DNA of 64,000 bases from Alkalihalobacterium elongatum (lineage in GTDB: Bacteria; Bacillota; Bacilli; Bacillales; Bacillaceae_F): NCBI RefSeq assembly GCF_019024285.1, contig NZ_WMKZ01000007.1:62001-126000 (forward strand), read 5' to 3'. The translations under genes were made by a program, and so were the position numbers. Every line of letters starts with the position of its first letter. Position 1 is the first letter of the stretch. Shown here piece by piece: positions 44,183 to 51,964 of the stretch. The notes below the pieces were generated by a model, which did not search any database, was not told the DNA's origin, and was given only the letters and a program-made list of their open reading frames with translations.

Positions 44183-44380
44183 ATGAGTGGATTAATTTTT
44201 GCTTTCTTTGTTTTAGCTATTTTATTATTCTTTAGTACTTGCTATACACTATTTACAAATGTAAAGCGTGCTAAAGATCAAAACGAAAGGAAAAGGTGGG
44301 AACGGTATAGTTTGAGAATGGGTGTCCTATCGTTTCTATCTTTAAGTGTAGGCTTATGGTTATATATGAACTTTCTTTAA
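44183..44380 (+). CDS. Small two-span membrane protein, unknown
   Basis: A 65-residue protein: helix 1 near 3-24, a strongly basic loop NVKRAKDQNERKRWERY and helix 2 near 45-63. The positive-inside rule puts the loop in the cytoplasm. SD AAAGGAGGC is excellent and a terminator follows, so it is a real gene. In B. subtilis the tryptophan transporter yhaG (trpP) occupies this place; this protein is unrelated. Confidence 0.7.
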   Translation: MSGLIFAFFVLAILLFFSTCYTLFTNVKRAKDQNERKRWERYSLRMGVLSFLSLSVGLWLYMNFL

Positions 44381-44387
44381 ATTTTTA

Positions 44388-44429
44388 ACAAAGCACCTCC
44401 AAATTTATGGAAGGTGCTTTGTGATTTTT
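44388..44429. terminator. Bidirectional terminator before serC
   Basis: 11-bp arms ACAAAGCACCT / AGGTGCTTTGT with an inner CC/GG pair; T-rich on the plus strand and serving serC on the other. Confidence 0.85.
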
Positions 44430-44434
44430 CTATA

Positions 44435-45523
44435 TTACTGATTGTGATTATCTTTAAATTCAATCATAAATTGTCTTAGTGCCATACAAGCCTCTAGTGG
44501 GACTGAATTATAAGTTGAAGCCCTGCATCCACCTACTGAGCGATGGCCATTAAGACCAACAAATCCTGCTGCTTTTGCTTCAGCTAGAAATTTCTTGTTT
44601 AATTCGTCACTAGGAAGGTTAAACGTAATATTCATTAGTGATCGGCTGTTTTTTTCTGCATGTCCACGATAAAAACCTTCACTCTCGTCGATAGCATCGT
44701 ATATTAATTTTGCTTTTTCAATGTTTCGTTTTTCGATTGCTTGAATTCCACCTTGTTCCTTTACCCACTCTAATACTTTAGATAACATATAGATCGCAAA
44801 AGTAGGAGGAGTATTATAAAGTGAATTAGCTTCAGCATGAGTAGTGTAGCGTAAGATCGTCGGTATATCTTGTCTAGAATTCTCAAGTAAATCTTTTTTT
44901 ACAATAACAACAGTAACACCAGATGGACCTAAATTCTTTTGAGCACCAGCATAAATTAACGAAAAGTTTTCTACTTGGATTGGACGGCATAGGATATCAC
45001 TGGACATATCTGCTATTAAAGATATGTTTTCGAACTGTGGGAATTTATGCCACTGAGTACCGTAGATGGTATTGTTCGATGTTACATGCAGGTATGCATC
45101 GTTTTTGTTTATTGCTATTTCTTCAACGTGTGGTATAGAATTATATCCTTGCTCTTTAGTAGAAGCTCCGATAAAGGTTTCTCCAATTAACTTCGCTTCT
45201 TTTAATGCTTTCTCCGACCATGAGCCTGTTAATACATAATTACCAATTTTCCCCTCCCTAAGGAAGTTCATTGGTATTTGAGCAAACTGAAGGCTTGCTC
45301 CGCCTTGAAGAAACAGAATTTCATAGTTGTTTGGAATTTGCATTAGCTCTCGTAACAGGGATTGAGCCTGTTCGTGAACTTCTTCATATTCTTTACTTCT
45401 ATGGCTTAATTCCATTACAGACATGCCAGTTTGTTTGAAGTTCACAAGTTCTTCCTGCGCTCTATTTAATACTTCTAATGGTAATGCAGACGGTCCTGCA
45501 TTAAAATTGTATGCTCTCTCCAA
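44435..45523 (-). CDS. serC: Phosphoserine aminotransferase
   Basis: A 362-residue PLP-dependent aminotransferase of serine synthesis; converts 3-phosphohydroxypyruvate and glutamate to phosphoserine. It starts with YNFNAGPSALPLEVL; the PLP lysine lies in YAGAQKNLGPSGVTV near 191-205; C-terminal GLNGHRSVGGCRASTYN binds substrate. I start at TTG 45523, 8 nt after AAAGGAG, rather than GTG three codons earlier. Neighbours yhaH and hit match B. subtilis. Confidence 0.95.
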   Translation of the reverse strand: MERAYNFNAGPSALPLEVLNRAQEELVNFKQTGMSVMELSHRSKEYEEVHEQAQSLLRELMQIPNNYEILFLQGGASLQFAQIPMNFLREGKIGNYVLTGSWSEKALKEAKLIGETFIGASTKEQGYNSIPHVEEIAINKNDAYLHVTSNNTIYGTQWHKFPQFENISLIADMSSDILCRPIQVENFSLIYAGAQKNLGPSGVTVVIVKKDLLENSRQDIPTILRYTTHAEANSLYNTPPTFAIYMLSKVLEWVKEQGGIQAIEKRNIEKAKLIYDAIDESEGFYRGHAEKNSRSLMNITFNLPSDELNKKFLAEAKAAGFVGLNGHRSVGGCRASTYNSVPLEACMALRQFMIEFKDNHNQ

Positions 45524-45661
45524 GAGTACCACTCCTTTATCTCTTTAAAACATTAATGATTATAATACTCCTATACTATCATGGGTAGGTTTTTGTTTCT
45601 ATTATTTTTTTAATTATTAATAAATTTGTACTTATTTATTAATAAGTGTTTATATAAAGCA

Positions 45662-45690
45662 AAAAAATGAGGAGCTTTGCCTCATTTTTT
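45662..45690. terminator. Bidirectional hairpin between serC and hit
   Basis: 11-bp arms AAAAAATGAGG / CCTCATTTTTT with loop AGCTTTG. It lies upstream of serC, downstream of hit, so it most likely ends the hit transcript. Confidence 0.85.
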
Positions 45691-45808
45691 AGTGGAATTC
45701 CAAGTTTATTTTTCATGTGAAGTTTGTCTAATCTAAATAAAATACATCTTACAGTAGTGCCAGCTTTTTTATTAGTCTGGTTATAACACCAAGGGTTACA
45801 CTAGCTGC

Positions 45809-45907
45809 AGGTGCCATCGGCTCGAGGTCGCTTCGGTCCATCAACGTATCCAAAGAACGGACACTTTTGCTGGCCCTCCAGCGCTTGTCGCCGCTAAACG
45901 GGCACCT
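45809..45907 (-). repeat. GC-rich structured element downstream of hit
   Basis: About 100 bp of clearly higher G+C than its surroundings, bounded by a 7-bp inverted repeat AGGTGCC / GGCACCT. On the minus strand it holds a GCTGG-AGGG-CCAGC hairpin and a GTCC...GGAC stem, then CGAAGCGACCTCGAGCC. I recall very similar GC-rich blocks (GACCGAAGCGACCTCGAG) between genes in many Bacillaceae, so it is probably a dispersed repeat. It begins a few bases after the hit stop codon. No ORF with SD was found in it. Confidence 0.6.
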
Positions 45908-45918
45908 TTCGCTTTTCT

Positions 45919-46353
45919 TTATTTAATTCCTGATGCGATAGAGGTAGCCATTTCTTGTAGTTGTTCAAATGAATACTGGCTACTGTGGTCCTTCCATACA
46001 GCGCCAAAGCCATCACCTTCACCGTATCTAGGAATAAGGTGGATATGGTAATGGAAAACAGTTTGTCCAGCTGCTTCACCATTGTTATTTACAATGTTTA
46101 AGCCGACTGGGTTAAATTGTTTCTTGATAGAGTTCGCAATCTTTGGAACTACAGAAAAAAGGTGTGATGCCACTTCTTCATCTAGTTCAAATATGTTTTC
46201 TTGGTGAACCTTAGGGATGACTAGAGTGTGTCCTTTCGTAACTTGACTAATGTCCATAAAGGCTAAAACGTGTTCATCTTCATAAACTTTTGCGGCGGGA
46301 ATTTCCCCCTGTACAATTTTACAGAAAATACAGTTTGGATCAAAATTGTTCAC
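45919..46353 (-). CDS. hit: HIT-family nucleotide hydrolase Hit
   Basis: A 144-residue histidine-triad protein. Zinc-type CIFCKIVQGEIPAAKVYED at the N-terminus, HTLVIPKVH near 48, and the HIT motif GQTVFHYHIHLIPR near 94-107. Hydrolyses nucleoside phosphoramidates or similar. I start at GTG 46353 after GTGGGGAT; the ATG six codons earlier has no SD. The neighbouring ecs operon is displaced by two inserted genes compared with B. subtilis. Confidence 0.92.
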   Translation of the reverse strand: MNNFDPNCIFCKIVQGEIPAAKVYEDEHVLAFMDISQVTKGHTLVIPKVHQENIFELDEEVASHLFSVVPKIANSIKKQFNPVGLNIVNNNGEAAGQTVFHYHIHLIPRYGEGDGFGAVWKDHSSQYSFEQLQEMATSIASGIK

Positions 46354-46524
46354 TATTATCCCCACTTTCATTTATTGGTACTTTTTACTATAAGTAAAGG
46401 ATAACGTTTAATAGATGGCGATGCAACATACTAACATTAGAAGATACGAAAAAGTAAGTAAACAAAGTTAATTACTGTGTTATAAGACAGTTGATAAAAT
46501 TTAATAGAATTATCATACAGAATA

Positions 46525-46553
46525 TAGACACAGACCGAGCGGTTTGTTATAAT
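46525..46553 (+). promoter_or_regulatory. Near-consensus sigma-A promoter of the acyl-CoA ligase gene
   Basis: TAGACA (-35, 46525-46530), a 17-nt spacer and TATAAT (-10, 46548-46553), with TGT before the -10 (extended -10). One of the strongest promoters visible in the window, driving the gene at 46624. Confidence 0.75.
46530..46547 (+). promoter_or_regulatory. Operator-like palindrome inside the promoter spacer
   Basis: ACAGACCG-AG-CGGTTTGT: arms match at 7 of 8 positions and fill exactly the spacer between -35 and -10. This is the typical position and shape of a TetR-family operator, and acyl-CoA ligase genes are commonly under TetR-type repressors. The regulator is not encoded nearby. Confidence 0.5.
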
Positions 46554-46623
46554 TATTTTGAACATTATAAAAAAATAAAAAAATTAAGTGTGGAGAAGAC
46601 ATCAAATAGGGGAGGAATACGAT

Positions 46624-48210
46624 ATGCATGTACCTTTAGTTTTAACTCAATTCCTAGACAGAGCTGTTAGTCTTTATGGAGAGAAACTAGCAATCATTGA
46701 TGACACTAGAGAATTAACGTATAACCAATTAAATGAAAGAGTGAACCGACTTTCACATGGCTTGAAAGCGCTTAATATTGAAAAAGGCGATAAGGTTGCA
46801 TATTTAGCACCTAATACAATTGAAATGCTTGAAGGTTTTTATGGAGTGTATCAAGCGGGTGGTATCATGACACCTTTAAATACTAGATTAAAACCTGAAG
46901 ACTATGTCTTCATTTTAAATCATAGTGAGAGCCAAGTTTTATTTGTTGATGAAGAACTTTTTCCTTTAGTTGAACCAGTTTTAAGTGAGTTGAATACTGT
47001 TAAGAAAATTATCATTCATGGTGCAACTAAGGCTTATGAAAATGCTGAAAGCTATGATGAGTGGTTAAACCAGTATCCAGCAACAGCGTTTGATCGAGTT
47101 GAGTTAGAAGAAACTGATGTTGCTAGCTTATTATATACTAGTGGAACAACTGGAAATCCAAAGGGTGTATTACAAACACATCGTGCTAACTACCTACACG
47201 CTTTAAGTGTTCAGCACCATTTAAAGGTTTCAGATGAAGATAAATTGCTTCACATTTTACCTATGTTCCATGTAAATGGCTGGGGTTCTCCGTTCTACTA
47301 TACAGCTAATGGAGCAACTCAAGTAATGCTTCGTAAAGTAGATCCAAAGGTGATCCTAGAAAAAGTTCAAAAGTATAACATTTCTATTATGCACATGGCA
47401 CCAACTGTGTTAAATATGATCTTAGAAGAATATGACCTGACTAAGCCAACGATTGATCATGACGTCCGTGTTGTCATTGCTGGGTCGGCACCACCGCCAG
47501 CATTTGTAAGACGTGTAGAAGAAGATCTTGGTTGGGAATTTATTCAAGTATATGGTATGACTGAAACTTCTCCACTAATTACGGTTTCTAGAATTCGTTC
47601 TCACCTTAGTGATTTATCAAAAGATCAGCAGTACCGTTTAAAAGCAAAAACGGGATACTCGATGATTGGTACACAAGTTAAGGTAGTAGATGAAAATGGA
47701 GATGAAATCCCACACGATGGCGTGGCGATTGGGGAAATAGTGACACGTACAAATGGTGTCATGGAAGGTTATTTAAAAAATCCAGAAGCGACATCAGAAA
47801 CGATCCGTAACGGTTGGCTTCATACAGGGGATATGGCAACTGTTGATGAAAACGGGTATATTGAAATCTGTGACCGCAAAAAAGACGTTATTATTAGTGG
47901 AGGAGAAAATATTTCTTCCATTGAAGTTGAAGGAGTTCTTTATGACCACCCAGCGGTACTTGAAGCTGCAGTAATCGCTGTTCCGCATGAAAAGTGGGGA
48001 GAAGTGCCACATGGTGTCGTTGTTCTTCGTGAAGGAGCATCTCTTACAGAAGAAGAACTGATTGCATTTTCTCGTACGAAGCTTGCTAACTTTAAAGCTC
48101 CAAAAGGGATCACATTTACTGATGCTTTACCAAAAACAGCGTCTGGTAAAATTCAAAAAGTTGAAATTCGCAAAGAGTTCTGGGGCGAGCGTGCTCGTCT
48201 AGTTAACTAA
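46624..48210 (+). CDS. Acyl-CoA synthetase (AMP-forming)
   Basis: A 528-residue ligase with intact motifs: LLYTSGTTGNPKGVLQTHRAN near 172-192 (written LLYTSGTTGNPKG), YGMTETSPL near 312, GWLHTGDMATVDENGY near 398, DRKKDVIISGGENISSIEVE near 418, and PKTASGKIQK near 500. Closest to medium/long-chain and DmdB-like ligases; the substrate is not readable. The ATG at 46624 lies 8 nt after GGGGAGGA. It has a strong promoter with an embedded palindrome and its own terminator, and sits between hit and ecs where B. subtilis has none. Confidence 0.88.
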   Translation: MHVPLVLTQFLDRAVSLYGEKLAIIDDTRELTYNQLNERVNRLSHGLKALNIEKGDKVAYLAPNTIEMLEGFYGVYQAGGIMTPLNTRLKPEDYVFILNHSESQVLFVDEELFPLVEPVLSELNTVKKIIIHGATKAYENAESYDEWLNQYPATAFDRVELEETDVASLLYTSGTTGNPKGVLQTHRANYLHALSVQHHLKVSDEDKLLHILPMFHVNGWGSPFYYTANGATQVMLRKVDPKVILEKVQKYNISIMHMAPTVLNMILEEYDLTKPTIDHDVRVVIAGSAPPPAFVRRVEEDLGWEFIQVYGMTETSPLITVSRIRSHLSDLSKDQQYRLKAKTGYSMIGTQVKVVDENGDEIPHDGVAIGEIVTRTNGVMEGYLKNPEATSETIRNGWLHTGDMATVDENGYIEICDRKKDVIISGGENISSIEVEGVLYDHPAVLEAAVIAVPHEKWGEVPHGVVVLREGASLTEEELIAFSRTKLANFKAPKGITFTDALPKTASGKIQKVEIRKEFWGERARLVN

Positions 48211-48250
48211 TAAAATGAGGCTGACATAGTCAGCCTCATTTTAGTTTTTG
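48211..48250 (+). terminator. Terminator of the acyl-CoA ligase gene
   Basis: 15-bp arms TAAAATGAGGCTGAC / GTCAGCCTCATTTTA with loop ATA, starting immediately after the stop, followed by GTTTTTG. Confidence 0.9.
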
Positions 48251-48344
48251 GTAATGTTTGCAAATTGGGTTTACTATTTTGTCAAATTGCTCTTGATATG
48301 TTTGTGTTATAATTTTTTTGTAACAGAAAGTAGGGGTGAAAGAG

Positions 48345-48845
48345 ATGGAACGTTTTACTATAATAGCAATATCCTTTCTACTATTGGCTTCTTTTTTAGT
48401 AGGTTGTGGACAAGAACAAACTACAGGGCACACAGGTCATGAAGCAGGACATGTCGAACACTTTAAAGGTGATTTAAGGGAAACAACAGCTTCTATTAAT
48501 GAACTTCCTGACTTTCTCGAACATTATCATACAAATATTATTGATATATACGAACGTGTTCCTCATTATAAGGATCTACTAGAGTACATTCCTTGTTACT
48601 GTGGATGTTCTGATTATGTATCTCACCGTCATACTTATGATTGTTTCGTCCATGAGCATTTTGAAAATGGGTATGTTCAATGGGATGATCATGGAGCAAG
48701 ATGTGGGGTATGTTTAGAAATTGCATATTATTCGATGAAATTCTACGATGAAGGGGCTTCACCGTTAGAAATTAGGAATATTATCGATGAATTGTATAAA
48801 GATGGGTTTCCAGAGCCGACAAATACACCAATGCCGACTTCTTAA
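48345..48845 (+). CDS. PCYCGC-motif lipoprotein
   Basis: A 166-residue lipoprotein: signal peptide with lipobox FLVGC (Cys near 22), His/Gly linker (HTGHEAGHVEH), then IPCYCGCSDYVSHRHTYDC near 85-103 and GARCGVCLEIAYYSMKFY. The PCYCGC motif defines a Bacillus surface-protein family, presumed metal- or redox-related because of its Cys/His content. Start ATG 48345 after AGGGGTG; an in-frame GTG lies 9 bp earlier. Upstream TGTTATAAT at 48305 is an extended -10. Confidence 0.82.
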   Translation: MERFTIIAISFLLLASFLVGCGQEQTTGHTGHEAGHVEHFKGDLRETTASINELPDFLEHYHTNIIDIYERVPHYKDLLEYIPCYCGCSDYVSHRHTYDCFVHEHFENGYVQWDDHGARCGVCLEIAYYSMKFYDEGASPLEIRNIIDELYKDGFPEPTNTPMPTS

Positions 48846-48860
48846 GAACTCATTCATTTT

Positions 48861-48970
48861 AAGAGGCTACCTCTCATAGGTGCTATTAAGTCTATTAAGT
48901 GGTTAATGTTGTATGTTTTTCATCGCATTCAAACTACGATTTGACTGGCACTCAATGGGGGGAGCCTCTT
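48861..48970 (+). other. Possible structured leader or 3' region before ecsA
   Basis: AAGAGGCT at 48861 can pair with AGCCTCTT at 48963-48970, with an inner GGTGC / GCACT pairing, while the same left arm can instead form AGAGG-CTA-CCTCT. No T-run follows. It lies between the PCYCGC gene and ecsA, before the TGGTACAAT extended -10 at 49006-49014, so it is probably not in the ecsA mRNA. Confidence 0.35.
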
Positions 48971-49106
48971 ATTCAATTATGTTAATCGTTTAAGCATCAA
49001 TTATCTGGTACAATAAGGTAATAGGTACTTCATTCAGTGGAGACTTTACTACATTGAATTTAGCTAGAACTGTTAACCAGGAATAACAAAGGAAGGGATA
49101 GACGCC

Positions 49107-49850
49107 GTGGGAAAAGTATTAGATGTAAAAAATTTAACGGGTGGTTACCATGCAAGTAAACCTGTTTTACATGATGTGAACTTCGAGGTTCACCCAGGAG
49201 AAATTGTCGGGTTAATTGGCTTAAATGGAGCTGGTAAGAGTACGACAATTAAGCATATTTTAGGCCTGATGGAACCAATTAAGGGAAAAGTTACAATTGA
49301 TGGACAATCGTTTATAGAGAAACCAAATGAATACCGTGCTTCATTAGCCTACATACCAGAGATCCCTATTTTATATGAAGAATTAACATTATGGGAACAT
49401 TTAGAGCTTACTGCAATGGCTTATGGAGTTGATGAAGATACGTTGCAACAAAGAGGCGAGGCTTTATTAAAAGAATTTAAAATGGATAAAATGAAGCGGT
49501 GGTTCCCTTCTCATTTTTCTAAAGGTATGAAACAAAAAGTTATGATTATGTGTGCATTTCTAGTAAACCCTAGTGTCTATATTGTTGACGAACCAATTGT
49601 AGGATTAGATCCTGTTGGTATAAAATCATTTTTAGATTTAATGGTAGAAATGAAGGATAATGGTGCTAGTATCCTGATGTCTACACATATATTAGCAACA
49701 GCAGAGAAATACTGTGACAGATTTATTATCCTTCACCGTGGAAGAGTAATATTATACGGAACGTTAAGAGATTTACAAAACAAGCTAAACATGCCGAACG
49801 GAAGTCTCGATGACATTTATATTGAGGCGACAAAGGATGAAAGCCAATGA
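49107..49850 (+). CDS. ecsA: ABC transporter ATPase EcsA
   Basis: A 247-residue ATPase, exactly the B. subtilis EcsA length. Walker A GLNGAGKST near 38-46, signature FSKGMKQKVMIMCAFLV near 138-154, Walker B YIVDEPIVGLDPVG. With EcsB it influences exoprotein secretion, processing, competence and sporulation, probably through intramembrane protease RasP or peptide export. Start GTG at 49107 after AAGGAAGGGA. EcsB start overlaps its end (ATGA). Confidence 0.93.
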   Translation: MGKVLDVKNLTGGYHASKPVLHDVNFEVHPGEIVGLIGLNGAGKSTTIKHILGLMEPIKGKVTIDGQSFIEKPNEYRASLAYIPEIPILYEELTLWEHLELTAMAYGVDEDTLQQRGEALLKEFKMDKMKRWFPSHFSKGMKQKVMIMCAFLVNPSVYIVDEPIVGLDPVGIKSFLDLMVEMKDNGASILMSTHILATAEKYCDRFIILHRGRVILYGTLRDLQNKLNMPNGSLDDIYIEATKDESQ

Positions 49851-51067
49851 ACGATGTTCAACAGTTATGGAGTAGCCGCTTAAAAAGTTATTGGGAAATA
49901 GCAATACGGTACATACGTCTTATCGGAAATAGTGGCTTTTTATTTACGATCTACTTATTAATTATAGTAGGTAGTTATTATTATCGGCATTTTTTAGATT
50001 GGCTACCTGAAACTTTTCCAGCTGTTTTGTTTTTTGTCATCGTAAGTGTTCTTTTACTCACAAGAGGAGCCGTAAGAACATTTGTTAAGGAAGGCGATTT
50101 AGTTTTCCTATTGCCGATGGAAGGTCGCTTACAACCATATTTTCGGTCATCTATCGTTTATTCTAGTATAATACAAAGCTTTACGATCGTAGTTATATTC
50201 TTTATTCTAGCGCCGTTATTTGCAGAGCGGATCAACAGTTCATTTTCGGACTTCTTATTAGTATTACTCATTTTGGTTAGTGCAAAAGTATGGAACTTAT
50301 TATGTAATTTTGAAGAACAGCGCCTGGCATCAACAAAAGAAAGAGTTTCTCATATTATCTTACGTGCAGTTATTAATGGGACGTTTGCGTTTTTCTTATT
50401 TATTGATAATGGTTTAATCTTTTTACTACCAATAGCGGTTATTATGATAGGTATATATTTGATTTACTATCGAAAACTTCAAACGAAACATAGTATAAAA
50501 TGGGAGCAATTACTGTCCATTGAAAATAAGATGCTCACTCATTTTTTCAGAGTAGCAAATATGTTTACGGATGTTCCTAGTTTAAAAAGCTCTGTCAAAA
50601 AGAGAACATGGGCTACATCAATTTTAGCAAGAATTCCATACAACCATAAATATACCTTTGATTATTTGTATACAAGAGCTTTCTTCCGTTCAAACGATTA
50701 CTTTGGTATTTATGTTCGACTGATAATTGTAGGTACCATTGTCTTATTAGTCTTGCCAGAAGGAATGGTCCGGTACCTTTTATACTTTGTATTTCTCTAT
50801 ATGTCGGGACTACAATTATCTACACTTTGGAAACATTTCTATAAAGCCATCTGGGTCGACTTATATCCAATTCATGCAAGAGATCGACAACAATCCTTTT
50901 TAAGACTTATCTTTGTTCTTCTATGTGTTAAAGCAACGCTGCTTGTCGTATTGTTAGCTATATTTGCAGAAGGTACGATGATATCACTTATTTTATTACC
51001 GCTCGGATTTGCTTTTTCATACGCATATAGTTTTCATTGGATGCATAGAAAGATGAGAGTAAGGTGA
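49847..51067 (+). CDS. ecsB: ABC transporter permease EcsB
   Basis: A 406-residue integral membrane protein (B. subtilis EcsB: 408). Paired hydrophobic helices near 28-65, 105-150, 175-205 and four more from 285 on, with a charged central loop containing KRTWATSILARIPYNHKYTFD. It forms the membrane part of the Ecs exporter. Overlaps ecsA by 4 bp, indicating coupled translation. Confidence 0.92.
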   Translation: MNDVQQLWSSRLKSYWEIAIRYIRLIGNSGFLFTIYLLIIVGSYYYRHFLDWLPETFPAVLFFVIVSVLLLTRGAVRTFVKEGDLVFLLPMEGRLQPYFRSSIVYSSIIQSFTIVVIFFILAPLFAERINSSFSDFLLVLLILVSAKVWNLLCNFEEQRLASTKERVSHIILRAVINGTFAFFLFIDNGLIFLLPIAVIMIGIYLIYYRKLQTKHSIKWEQLLSIENKMLTHFFRVANMFTDVPSLKSSVKKRTWATSILARIPYNHKYTFDYLYTRAFFRSNDYFGIYVRLIIVGTIVLLVLPEGMVRYLLYFVFLYMSGLQLSTLWKHFYKAIWVDLYPIHARDRQQSFLRLIFVLLCVKATLLVVLLAIFAEGTMISLILLPLGFAFSYAYSFHWMHRKMRVR

Positions 51068-51098
51068 GAAAGGTTTTGTATGGAAAGGAGGTTAATCA

Positions 51099-51827
51099 AT
51101 GATAGCAGATGCTAGAGTTAAAGATGAACTCCGCAGTTGGCAAAGGAAAATGGAGAAACGTCAGTCGATGACAGGTCGTTTAGCGAAACGAATTCAAAAT
51201 AAAGTGAACCAGATAATTCCTGAGAAAGTTCATTATGTCGTAACTACTAGTATTAAGAACATGGTCCATGCTACCTTAATTGGATCAGAATATACGACTT
51301 CTGTAAAGGTAATGCAAAATAAGAGCTTTGAAGAAAGAGAGTCTCAGGTTGACGAGGCGATAAAAAGGTATAAAAAAGCAGCTGCAGTAGAAGGTGCAGG
51401 TACTGGAGCAGGAGGAATTTTATTAGGAATGGCCGATTTTCCCTTGCTGTTAGGAATAAAAATGAAATTTCTTTTTGAAACGGCAAGTTGTTACGGTTAC
51501 GATGTAAACGATTTTAGGGAACGTCTATTTATACTCTATTTATTTCAGCTTGCTTTTTCTAGTGAAGAAAAGCGAAAAGAAGTTTACGCAATTGTTTCAA
51601 ATTGGGACGACTATGCTCAAACCATACCAACGGAAGAGCAGTATTTAGAAAATATTAATTGGAAGGAGTTTCAACTCGAATATCGTGATCACATCGACTT
51701 AGTGAAAATGCTTCAATTAATTCCTGGCTTTGGGGCCATTGTCGGAGCAGCAGCGAATTATCATTTTTTAGATGTTCTAGGGGAAACCGCAAAAAATGGA
51801 TATCGGATGAGACTCTTAAAGCTATAA
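51099..51827 (+). CDS. ecsC: EcsC-family protein
   Basis: A 242-residue EcsC protein. N-terminal basic helix, central Gly-rich hydrophobic segment GAGTGAGGILLGMADFPLLL near 105-124 and a C-terminal FGAIVGAAANYHFLDVLGETA. Function unknown; not needed for the EcsAB phenotypes. 31 bp after ecsB with SD AAAGGAGG. Completes the ecsABC operon. Confidence 0.92.
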   Translation: MIADARVKDELRSWQRKMEKRQSMTGRLAKRIQNKVNQIIPEKVHYVVTTSIKNMVHATLIGSEYTTSVKVMQNKSFEERESQVDEAIKRYKKAAAVEGAGTGAGGILLGMADFPLLLGIKMKFLFETASCYGYDVNDFRERLFILYLFQLAFSSEEKRKEVYAIVSNWDDYAQTIPTEEQYLENINWKEFQLEYRDHIDLVKMLQLIPGFGAIVGAAANYHFLDVLGETAKNGYRMRLLKL

Positions 51828-51835
51828 AAGGTAAT

Positions 51836-51871
51836 AAAGCACACCAAAGCGCTAAATATTAGCGTTTTGGT
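51836..51871 (+). terminator. Terminator of ecsABC
   Basis: Arms AAGCA(CA)CCAAAGCGCT / AGCGTTTTGGTGCTT with a 2-nt bulge, followed by seven Ts. Confidence 0.85.
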
Positions 51872-51896
51872 GCTTTTTTTCTTACTAATAGTCAAA

Positions 51897-51926
51897 GAGC
51901 GTTTTCACTAAATAGTGAAAACGCTC
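51897..51926. terminator. Perfect hairpin downstream of yhaA
   Basis: 14-bp perfect arms GAGCGTTTTCACTA / TAGTGAAAACGCTC with a 2-base AA centre; a weak CTCTTT tail on the minus strand ends yhaA. Confidence 0.7.
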
Positions 51927-51964
51927 AAGAAATAATAAATAGATCTGCTTTTTAATTAAAGGCT

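Noticed and set aside
45750-45918. SRP RNA, tmRNA or tRNA gene in the GC-rich block
   Set aside because: No tRNA-like arms, no tmRNA tag or SRP helix-8 GNAR/GGAA motif could be matched.
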